From the NCBI GenBank assembly GCA_900660155.1, contig CABFPE010000708.1, forward strand, positions 244,059 to 308,058: DNA of 64,000 bases. Direction: 5' to 3'. This stretch comes from Hofstenia miamia. Its lineage: Eukaryota; Xenacoelomorpha; Acoela; Hofsteniidae. Below, one piece after another: positions 40,393 to 52,526 of this stretch (position 1 is its first letter; each line of letters starts with the position of its first letter). A program made the translations under genes and the position numbers. The notes beneath the pieces were generated by a model. It did no database searches, had not been told where the DNA came from, and saw only the letters and a list, made by a program, of their open reading frames with translations.

Positions 40393-43300
40393 NNNNNNNN
40401 NNNNNNNNNNNNNNNNNNNNNNNNNNNNNNNNNNNNNNNNNNNNNNNNNNNNNNNNNNNNNNNNNNNNNNNNNNNNNNNNNNNNNNNNNNNNNNNNNNNN
40501 NNNNNNNNNNNNNNNNNNNNNNNNNNNNNNNNNNNNNNNNNNNNNNNNNNNNNNNNNNNNNNNNNNNNNNNNNNNNNNNNNNNNNNNNNNNNNNNNNNNN
40601 NNNNNNNNNNNNNNNNNNNNNNNNNNTATATATATTAAAGTTTGCTTGCGAAATTTTGAGTTTTTGAACTCCCCGTCTCTCCCATAAGTCTAAAAATAAT
40701 TTTCCAATCCCGCAATAAATTTGATACGGTTATCTCAACTAAGCTAGACAATTTTTGAGTAAGCTGTTTACAAAGTAGTGATTCCACTAAATTGAAATCT
40801 CTGTGTTTAGTCTATAACATATGTAAATTGCATGTACGCTATTAATAACAATGTAATCGTGTTGTGATTAAAATTGAATATCAAACTTCGCGCATAGTTT
40901 CAATGAAAACATTAAAGAGCTATTTTAAAGTTGGATGAAAATAAGAAATGACTTAGAATGACATATAATGGGTTGAGTGGACATTATTCAGTTGAATTTT
41001 CTTTATACATATTAAAGAGGCATCTCTCTTTGTGTGGATATATTATGTCTTATAATTATGATAATTACTATAGTGAATCAAATATTCGCTTAATATTGCG
41101 ACGTATACAGAGGTGATCTCTCATCAATTTTTCAATATATATTGCTTTTTGCTTGTGTCAAAAATATTGATGACAACTTAAGTTATATTTAAAACAAAAT
41201 GCAATGTTAGCTATGTAACAGTGTGTAACTTTTATGGCGTGAGTTTTAACAAATCTTGCTCTGGTTATAGCTTTGACTATGATAAATAAGTTGTTCGTGA
41301 TGTTGGTTTAATATTATCTGTAAAATATTTAGTTTCTTCTCCAGAAGAACAAGATGTGTTTGTCACTGTCCCCTCCAAAATGATGCCAAGTTCTGCTTCC
41401 ACGTCATTAACTTCTCGCAAGAAACATGACGTATTGTGTGTAGGTTTTTATTTATTTAATATATATATTTATCATCGTTCGAATTATTAATATTCAGGAA
41501 ATTAAGTTATTCGAATTTTTAAAATATTCTGAGATCTATAAGGAATTCGTCCATAATGGAAATTTCGATCTTTTACATCACTAATATCGAGATCTTAATT
41601 TTAATTTCTTAGGAAACTTATTCAAAACTCTTTTAAAATTCACAGTAATTTTAATAAAGTAGGGGATGGTGTTTAAAATTTTACCAGTTTTTGTTACCCT
41701 ATATTTCTTTTTCCAAAGCAATTTATCAACTTATTACTTATATAGATTCATGAAGACCTCATTTCTCTTCTTGTCAAATCATACAACAAACTCGCGCCTC
41801 TACCTTTGCAATCAAATCAGCTAGAGCTGTCGCCAGCGGAAGTCCCAATCGGAAATGGTCCAAAAAACATCATCCATGTCTTGAGTCGGATCGCGCTTAT
41901 GAGTGAATTGTGCAAGGAACGCATGCTCCAACTCATGCAAGCGCCCTCTCCTGTTGTCTCCAGTTCTCGAATTTCAGAAAAGTGAGAGGCTATTTCTTAC
42001 TATGAAATTATTTTATGTCCCTATTAGTTTAAAAATTTCAAACATATTTTGAAAATAATGAAGTTTAGTGGGTCTCTTCTCTTACTACTACGAATGAGGG
42101 CCAAGAAAATGCTTTTTTAGCACTAAAATTTTCATTATTTCCATATTATCAAAGTTCTTGACCATGATGACATTAAATTATATCTAAATATTTAATAATC
42201 CATAGAAACTCTTTAACATTTGTAAACCTGCATTTCGTACAAGTCGAAAATTAAGTTAACTAAGAGAACTGAAGGCTCCTGCTTACATTTATTTTGAGCA
42301 AGTAGAAATCGTCAGTTCTGTTGCTTCTATTTTGCAGAAACCGCATTGATGGCAAAAGAGCATTTAGTGAATGTTATTGGCCTATTCTTTTGAACTCTTC
42401 GTTAGTGTTCACGTCTGAGCGTTTAATGAATGTTCAAATCTAAGTATAGGATAACAATATAATTACAATCTCCTGTAGTAGTTTGTTCCCCTGAGGACCT
42501 GAAGTCACCTTCAAGTCATTCTTATGATAGATCAGATGGATATATTTAATATATTGAATTGCATTTCGATACATAAACAGTCGAAATGTTTACAACGATT
42601 TATTTTAATAAAAGATTTATTTTTTGAAAGTACGTTCTACTTCACGCCTTTTAGCAAACAGCTAAACGTTTGCAATTATGGTTCCTATTGTATGATTTTG
42701 TTGGATTGTACAATTGAAGTTATTTTGACGGTTTTTCTGTCATTCTCAATAGCATATCGACGGTTGTTTTTTTTAATTCAACTTAAATTCTTCATGAAAA
42801 TACTTTTTCAAATGTCTCGATTTACTAATGTAAACACTATCAATGCCCATACGTTTAATACACATTTAGTACAATAGTAAAACGCTATTCATCAATTGCG
42901 ACAAAGAATTTCCAACTGCAATAATTTGCACCAGCTATTTTGTTTTTAAATGAATTAGTTCATATGAATTAACAGGTACACTCTCGACAGTCCCATTTAC
43001 TTAATTTTTTTATCAGCCCCTTTTAAAGTAGCGTTTGGAAGAGTTATTCTTACAGTGCATTTAGTTATTCACATACTACGCTTTTCCCACGCCATTTGAT
43101 TTGCTTTGACTCACGGATTCTTATCTTAATATAGGAATTGAATTCACTATCGTAGTTCTTATGTATGGAGTTCAGAACCCTGGGCAAGCATCTAGATACT
43201 TTTCTAGTAAGTTAGTGAATCAGGTTACATCTCTTGCAAAGTGAACATTTTATGTTTCATGAATTCGACACTGTTTTTTTGTTCTATATATATATATATA

Positions 43301-46300
43301 TATATACACTTCTGTTGAGTTTATAATGAGTCTTATCACTAGAAATATACTCTCTAAGTGTTATATTTGGATTTTAGCAAGAACCTATTTGCACCATTTT
43401 TGCATACATGGTTTTGTATCTCTTTTGAGTCGCTATAGGCGTGCATCATTCCAACATAATTAGTTACTTTTAAAATTCAGTTGAGAATTTCCGGTTTCTT
43501 GTAGTTTATTACGTTGAAGTTCTTGAGAAATTTTTTAATTCTTTCTCTGGTCAACATGGTTTAACCTTAAACAGATTGTGGATTTTTAAAAATTTGTCAT
43601 CCTATAAATCATTTTTAACGCTTATAAGTCAAAAACTCTTAAAGCTGTGCTCAATTTGAAGGCACCACATGATAGAGGAGACTCTCCTCTTTCTTTTTCG
43701 CTCTAAATCTGCTATCTCTGAATTTGCGCACGGCGCGCTTCAATGGGTTTGGGATATCTTTGCACATATCAAGAAACAGTCAAAGTTCTTTGTTGCCTCC
43801 AGGGGCTCAAAACCTTCTAAGTACATGAACACTAGGTACGGATAGAATTTAAATCTTTTTCAAAAATTCGAAAATTTTAAAGAAAACTTGTTAATCTATT
43901 CAACCATCTCTGCCACAGCGATAAGCTTTAATAGAAATTTTCAACATTGCATTAAATTATGTTCCCCAATAGACCTACCCATGCCCCAAGTTTTTCAAAT
44001 TTGGAAATAGGCTTCGAGAAAATTATTTGTAAATGAGGAAAAACGGTTTGTCCTTTAAAGAGAACGCCAGGCTGTTTAAGGTCAATTGTTTTTTGCATGT
44101 CTGCTGATGAAAACACTTCGATTTTTACTCTGTATACTATTTTTGGACTTTTTTAATTTCTAGTAGTTTTTGAAATTATGCAACACTATTACATCACCAA
44201 ATTTTTGTATTTCAGGCGGCTTCGGGCAAAAGAACGTCAGCAGAAACTAATGGCAGACTTCGCATTAAGACAGAAGGCTTTCTTAGATACCAATTTGGAG
44301 ATGGATGAGGACGAACAGGAAGACGTTACTGATTCAGGTAGAATTGTATCATTTCCGTATTAAACTATCTGGTTTTGATATTGCTTTTTTATCTGTATCA
44401 TAATTTTTCTGTAATTTCTTTACCTAAATGTATCATTTATTTTCAATTCCTACTTTAGCTAAGCAGTATTTTTGTATCATATGTGGTGTTGCAGCGGCCT
44501 CTACCTCTGAACTGCCATTTGTAATGACAGCCTTCATTCAACCGTCGAAAGGTATCTTTCGGCTCTGTAAGTCTCCTCAATCGTTGTTTTAGTGCTTGGA
44601 TGTCGGGTCCCTCTCAACTGCTCTCGGTCTATTTCCAATCCCACAGAACACATGTTGGCCAGTGAAAAAGAGAGCTACTTATACGAATGTGCTGAAACGT
44701 TATTCGGTGCTAATGTCGTCGCTCAATCAGCGTTTGGCTGTTCCAAGTCCCCTTCAGTTGTTCTACAGACATGTCTTCACTGTGTCCATACCAAATGCTT
44801 GCAATCGTATCGCGCTTCCTTAAATGTAATTCTTATTTATTTCATTTTATAAGTTGGGCTTTGAAGCAAATTGGTATAACATCGAATTTGTGTACAAAAT
44901 AGCACATTTCTATTTGAATTGATTCAAATTGTTATACTTCAGACATCACAAAACGAAATTGCTAGAGCACGTATTTCTGGTTCTGCTGGACCATCTAGTC
45001 CCTTGAGATTTATTAGTTCCAGTCTCATGGGGGCTGAGTTTTGGGAATGATCTGCGACCAAGGATTTCATATTACTCATAATTTTTGCAAATTTTGGTCA
45101 AAATAGAAGTTATGGTATGGTCCAATGGGACTAAAAGGCCAGAAAATTTTATTGGATTGGGATGGGACGTTACTGGGACTGAATATAATGGTTCTAAATG
45201 GGACTTGAATGAAGAAAATCCCACAGAACCCTACACAGAAACACCGAGTTGAGGTTTTCAACTAGTGTTTGCAAGACCTTTATTTCAAGTGTTCAACTCA
45301 TCCAAAATTCGCATATTAGTTATCCCTAAGAATCCGCATTTGTAAAAACTTCATCAGTGTCATATAAGTGATTTTAAATTTTGGCTTATTGAAATTGGAC
45401 TTATCAATTTTTAACTTAATAATTACAAGAAAACCAAGTTTATTAGAGAAAAATATATTTCTAAATGGTCTTTAGTAATTAGGTGCGGGCTTAGGCGGGA
45501 GGTAACCGGCGCCGGTGCTTTCCTTTTCCACAATTTTTTAAATTATTTTTCAAAAAAGTTTTTTCTATGAATTTGATTTCATCAGAGGTGCATAAAATCT
45601 TCTATTTAGAGATTTATATGAAACCCAATTTATAAAATATATTTGAAGACTCCATTTGCCCTTGAATTTAAAGCACAAGTTGGGCGTTTTTAGAGGGGCG
45701 TTGTTAAGTTGATTTCTCCCTTACAATGCTGCTCTACATTCACTTCATTTATTATTTGTCCTTCTGCCTTAAACTCTTGATCTTATTTCTTTAACTCCTT
45801 TGTTAGAAAAATATTATCGTGATCCCTTTGATTGCATTCAATTCGCATCTTCTCACTCTACACGCTTCTATTGGTTTTTATCAAACAAGCATTCCCAGGA
45901 TTCTTTCTTCATTCGCATTATTCCTATTGCTCACTTCCTGATTACTGTTCGTCACTTAGACTTTTTCTCATCTTCTCAATTTAAGTCCTCTCTCTGCGCC
46001 TTGTTTTATTTTCGATGATCCATGTTCTTATCTTATTCATTTGTTATTGATCTTCCTGCTCTTTTAACTATTTTTGTATTTTTAAATATTTTCTTTATAA
46101 ACGTATCTGTTTTAACCGCCATTAAGGTGAATAATGAAATTGGAAAGAATTGCAAAGGTGCTCCCTCGTCCCTGTTTTAATAATTCCTAAATCCGTTCCT
46201 TGTTATTGATGATGTGCATTTGATTTTAGAATCCACAGTTCGCTTTACCCTCATATGAGTTAATAGAATATGATTGTCCACTGTGTCGCAAGTTGATCAA

Positions 46301-49300
46301 TTCCACATTACCATTGTCACAACATGAACTAGCTTCTCAACCCTGCCGTAAAAAGCAATCTCTCGATCTATCCTACAATACACATTACATTGAAGAAGCA
46401 ATGTTGAGAGTAAGTGTTTTACTAGTTAATTCCCAATCTGTACGTTTTTGTAGTTTACACAGCCTAGTGATGACCTCCATATTGACTCTCTAGTCAAAAT
46501 CTTCAGTATTATCTCTGTACCGAGTACCTTCGAGTTTGCTGATCACAGCCTATGGACTCAAATTCTTTCGAAAGTAGCCAAGGACTACTTCACTATGTTT
46601 ATTCTAAATGGAAACACTCCTCAAAAGCAGGGATTCGGTAATCGTTAAATACTAGTTTTATCAATGTATTAATTAGTATGTTCGGTTCGGCTCGGCTCTA
46701 AGCATTTCAATTATGCTCATTTTACTTCGATAAGTTCTTTAAAACTTTGCGTTCTCATAATTTTTTGCATAGTTCTTTCTGTCATTTAATAAACATGTAA
46801 AATATGACTATAGGAAACATAAAAAACGTATATTTAATAAAACAATAACAAAAGACTTCACGTTCAAATTACAACGGCTATGATACTCTAATTTTAACGG
46901 AAAAAATCAGTTTAGAATAATAGTTTTGCTATTTTTGAGCAAAGGCTCGGTTTATATTCAATCAGTGTTGGAACGTGCTTTGATTTTTAGGCATGAGCAC
47001 CGCGCGAAAGTAGGTGATGAGCATGGCACGCCACGAAATTATAAAAAATATTTAAGCACTGACCTGGCATCACACGAAAATCTATAAATTATAGGCTATT
47101 GCTTTAGCTGATATAAATTCATTTGTTTAGAAAAATATATTTCATACGTATTTTGGGCAACACACGAGCACGAATTTTTCTGTACAAGATAGACCCGGCA
47201 CGAAATATAGCACGACAAGGTTCTAAAACTGTATCTAGTGTGTTCAACTGAAACTGAAATTAAGTGTACTGAAATGAATTGATCAAAACTGAAATTGAAA
47301 CTGAAACTGAATTCAATAAGAAATGTCAACTGAATTAAAACTGAAACTTGAAAAAAATTTATTAACTTTCTACAGAGTTGATTTCATTTCTCTGTTTGTA
47401 GCAATCATTATTTATTTATTGTATATTTATCAAATTTTGAATAAATAATAAATGTAATATTCAGCTTACGTTATACTATATTAATTGCTATCCTGCATGT
47501 AACATTAACATATGCTAATGAAATAAAACTAATTTGTCATTGCCGTTAATAATTGAACATAACAACCACGTTTAACAAAATTTTCACCGACCTTGGTTCT
47601 TAGAAGCAGTTCAGGTGTAAAACTGAAATATAAAACTGAAACTGAAAGATGCGGAATTTTTTAACTGAAACGGAAATTACTCAAAATCCAATTTAAAACT
47701 GAAACTGAAATTGTTTGTATTTTAATTCAGTTCAACACACTAACTGTATCCAATGCAGTGCTTAACCTCGGCTCTGCTCGTTGACAAATCCGGTGTAGTT
47801 GAATTGTAGAATGCAGTAATAATATGTCCATAAAGTAACGTACGCAATTCTTGTTTTGATTAATAAAAAATTAGCGTAAACAAACTGCATATAGTTTTTC
47901 TTATATAGCATTCTATCTATTGTTTCTAATCTTGAAATGCATGCTTTTATATAACGTAACAACGAATTTTGTATTTCTCCTGTGAAAAGTTTTCTGAGAA
48001 GAATTACTCTAGTGAAAAACTTAGTTTTTTACAATTTATATAGTTACTCATTAATTTTTATCGTTTTTATTATCAATACATGAAAATGAATTTCACAGAT
48101 ATCGAGTATAAGCAAGTAGTTAACTTTCTTTTACAACAATTAAAAACCTCGTTTTAGCACCAATGTTTCAAGCTTTCAATGTCTCACTGCAGTATCTCTC
48201 TCGTGAAGACAGCAATATTTTAAAATTTTGGCGCGTTTTAAGTGGAGTGGAGTCGCCTTCATTGTATGTTTCTTTTTTTGTTATTCTTAAAAAACCAGTG
48301 TTATCCTTTAGAAATCAATTCCCTTTTCTCTTGATGGACCCTTTTACTTTACTTTTTAACTTCCTTCTCAATGTTCCAATGCCAATCGACATAGGTATTG
48401 TTTTGCTGTACTATTTTTTTATTCCAAGCTGTAATGAGTTTAAATTTCTTTGTGCATTTGTTAAGAAATGGAAAGATGAAAACTGTCATAAATTTATCTT
48501 GAATCTTATCCCTTTGAGGCCCATACGGACACAGAAGCTGCTTTAGTAGTAAAAATGAATGATATGCATTATGCATATGGTAAGAAAAGTTAATTTTAAA
48601 ATGCATCTACACTAGCGGGGTACCGATATATACCTGCAGTCCTTAAGGGAGTGCATTAATGATTGCCAAAAATGTATGGCAAGAAGTTTGGATAAACATA
48701 TTTTTCACACATATGGTTTGACAAAACACTCTTTCTTATCACATGATTCGTTTATATTAATTTCCAAATCAGTGATCAGATTGATCAAACAGGAATATCA
48801 TACTCAAGGAGCAATTAGCAATTATTCTGAAACTTTATAAATATACTTATTTGCCATTATAAGATAAGTCATGATAAATACAGATGCACTGTGAATTATA
48901 GTAGTCTAGAAAAACGGATTTGTTTAGGTGGGTTATATATGTACCACCAACCCCAAAGGGTTCAACTTTGTCTAAAGTCTTGGTTTGACTTAGCGCTGTT
49001 TCAAGAATCAAATGAAAATTTTTTACTCAAGCTTTTATGAAGAGTGCAAATATCACAAAAATTGTATTGGACAGGAGGTTGTTGTGATTTAAATGGATGC
49101 TATGTGTTGGCGTTTTGAAAGAGGACTGAAACTATTTTTTTTAATTATAGAGCTATCAAATTGTTTTTCAATAAGCGTTGAAAGCAGAAATGGGATAAGC
49201 TACCGGCCGGGCGGGGTCGGCAATTTACCGGCCAAAATTATAAAAAAATATTTATAAACAGGGAAAATTTTATAAGCAGTGGGGTCTAATGCTACATCAA

Positions 49301-52300
49301 TATGAAACGTAATGATAGATAATGCTACTCGCTTAGTTTTATATATATTTTAACTATCATACAAAATAAACTAACTAAACAAACTGAAACGTTTGCAATT
49401 TAAATTCACTGAAAGTGAAAACTGATTAAAGTTATTCAAAGAATTGATATATAGAATATATCAAAATTGTGTTTTGCTAGAAATATAGTGATAATAGATT
49501 GAGATTTGCGCTATGCAACATCAGTTATTAGATGTTGGGGCAATTTGCATTTTATTCGCCAATATATTCCATGCATTCTCAAGAAAATCTATGAGCGAAT
49601 AAAATGGAAATTGCCCCAAAATCTAACAAACATGAAGAAAGCAGCTCTACAATGCGTGCTGCTTCACGATGCAGAAAGATTTCGTGACAGCATAAAAATG
49701 CAGGCCAATGTAGAGCAATTGCTAAAAGTATTTTTTATCCCATGTATTAATATAGCACGCGAAATCAATGTTCGTACGCCATCAGGCGACAGAGATATTT
49801 CGTAGCAAGAAATATTTCGTGTTGTGATTTAATTTAATGCAATAATCATTATTATAAAATTTTAATCCATCCCTATTATGTTCAAATAGTACAGGTCAAT
49901 TTAAATTAGTTTACAAAAAAATAATTTTGATAAAAATATCCATGCATTTACCTAAATAGTTTTCTATGCAAATTTCAAAAAAGCCCTTTTATGGCGTACT
50001 AGTTTGCTGTTAAAATTTCCGAGCTGAAAATGGGGCCGAAGGTGATTCAAACTTCATTAACGGGAAACGGTTTAAGAATTGCAGTTCACTTAAGCTTCTG
50101 GGAGAACTCATTCAAAAATTCAATAATCAGTATGATTGTCGTTTGTTTGCAATCACACCTATTTAAATACCCCTTTAATGTTGTTTACATCATATTTTTG
50201 GCGCTAATGTCAATATGACTTTCAATTATAGCATTAAGAAGTAAAACATTCATGACTTCGATCAACAAATAAAATCTGATTTAAGTTTGGTAATGACGAG
50301 TGGTTGCGTAAAATCTTAATTTCTGAAAAATCTAAATCTATTTAATATAATCATTTCGTTGAGATGTTATCACATTTTATGATTATATCTATATCTTAAC
50401 TTGTTCAAGATTTTATGTATCGTATTTTTCGAACTATACGCCGCACATAAATATTTCTAAAAAACCCACAATTGCTTTTTGTATAAAACAATGTATGGTC
50501 TTGCTCCATGCCGCCATGGGCCAACTTTTAAATTCCGCCAACAAAACACGAAAAATTTTATCCGGGTTGTGTATGAAATAGATCCGTTCAAGAAGAATAC
50601 GGTATGTCTTTGATGCAGATTTCTTCACACTTATATACCACAGTTTCCAATAATACTGTATTCTTGGAAGGCGTGAACTATACATGTTTTTTCGAACTTT
50701 ATTTTTCTCTCGGTTTTGCCAAGTTAGTAAATCCTGTTATACAGAGAAGATTTAAATTAATTAAATTCGGAATTTTGTATTTTTAGGGTTGTGTCAAAGG
50801 TATTCTAATTTCGGTTATGGGAATGTAGGGGATTTTGAACAAGAAAGACGCACAGCGGTAGTGGTATTGTATATACGCATTAATTAAATTTCTCTACTCT
50901 ACTGTCATTTTTTGGCTTATTTAACTCCATTTCAATCATCGTGATCTCAACGTCTATAACGGTAGTACGGCATCCGACTTAATACCATCTAAGCAGACAA
51001 TCGGTTCTTTTCTAATTTTTCATTACTGATGTTTGAGAGCGATGTTTGAATAGCATTGTAGCTAATATACATTCGCTTAAGCATTTTAGCGTTTTGCAGT
51101 TAAATTCATATTTTTTAACAAATTGTGAATAGAAAATCTGCCATTTTTAAATAGATCACGAAAATCGATTTTCCGTAAAATTTTTTGTAGAAATGATAAA
51201 AAACAGAAGAAACCGAATATAGAACCATCGCTATTTAAATTCCGAGTAATTATATGTCATTTTTTCTTTGTAGGGTCTCACCTATTGTTAATTTTTATTG
51301 TTATCTCATTTTTCGTACATTAAAATATGCATTCTATGCACCAAATTTAAAAAAAATTCAAATGTAATTAAATTAGTTGAGGACAATTTAACACAAGCGT
51401 TATTCAGTGAACAATTTCGTATTAAAGCTTTCCTAAAATATACCCCATAATTTATAGTACTAATTCTATTATTAAATGTATAAAATTCCACAGGAATTGT
51501 ATTATTGAGCAAAATGTTTCTAATATAAGATTTGTATTATTGAGCAAAATGTTTCTAATATGACGTAAATATGTTTCAAATTTGTTGTCCAGGGGTGTTG
51601 CCAGAGGGAAGGCACATGGCCATTTTCACTACCCAATTGAGGGCTCTTTCAACGTAAATCTGCCATTTGAATAAAGTAGTTTCATGAATTACAAAGTTAA
51701 CCTGTCAATTTGACCCCCAATTTAAAATCTTGGTACATCCCTGGTGTTAACATATTCTTTTCTATGTTGATGTGCGAGGTAGTTGCAAAATCTTCACTAG
51801 AGCTGTTTGTAATACGCACAACTCACAATAAATTGTCCTGTTTAAATATTTGCAACAAATTCTAACCTTATATCTGTTCAATTACAATATTGCTAACTCA
51901 GCAAAATTCAAATGATAGCTGAAACACGTAATATTTTGCAACCTTTGCGCCTTATTTCTTCCGCTGAAACTATTTGATCGACTTTGGTTTTTTCAACCCC
52001 ACTTTTGTATTTTAATTTTTACATTTTACATCATTATTGTCACTGCACTATATATTTTTTTAAAATTGAGTAGAAAAAATATTAAATCGGGTTTATTTCA
52101 GTTTGTAGTTTCGAATTTGGATAAGTTTTCGTGTCAAGCACAAGTATGAATCCACATGTAGGAAGACATTGTGGGGTTTTCTATTGAAGTTGTTCAGTGA
52201 ACTCTCTGTAATATATATATTTTGAAGAATGTTGGTTTTAGGTACATTCACCTGTATTTCCCGGTTAGTTTTCTCCCTTGCGCAGGTTAAAGCAATGATA

Positions 52301-52485
52301 TTTCTCTGTGAACAGTTGCCCCTAGATGAACAAAACGCTTGGGTGGAAACTGCTTCGAAGAATTCTTCAAATGCACATACAAGCACTCAAAAGTTTGCCA
52401 CCGTCATTAAGGCTGTGCAGGAAATTGGTCTAGTAGATTCTCCAACTAATGAAGTCGCAGTAAGCAAGATTTTTAATGCAATTTC

Positions 52486-52526
<41 letters not shown>

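Larger units (their letters stand above)
46684..47790. mobile_element. hAT element related to 39952-40289, split by nested insertions
   Basis: The left part, 46684-46962, follows the interior of the 39952 element (CGGCTCGGCTC..., then AATTTTTTGCATAGTT), and the right part, 47751-47790, matches its right end (CAATGCAGTGC..., CTCGTTGACAA). The extreme left terminus is missing. About 790 bp of other transposons sit between, at a site that is uninterrupted in the 39952 copy. Confidence 0.7.
48395..52241 (+). other. UBR3 intron 27
   Basis: The longest intron of the model (3847 bp). It carries a GC-rich patch at about 49200-49240 (CCGGCCGGGCGGGG), an inverted repeat at 49526-49629 with an unexplained open frame, and a 30-bp direct repeat at 51497-51561. 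No other exon is needed for the phase. Confidence 0.6.

Noticed and set aside
45800-46018. 72-codon + frame rich in Phe, Ser and His
   Set aside because: Pyrimidine-rich translation without family signature; exons 24 and 25 join in phase 0 without it.
48395-48546. Continuation of the exon 27 reading frame
   Set aside because: The donor at 48395 gives exact phase and sequence continuity (DIGTFTC) with exon 28, so the rest is intron read-through.
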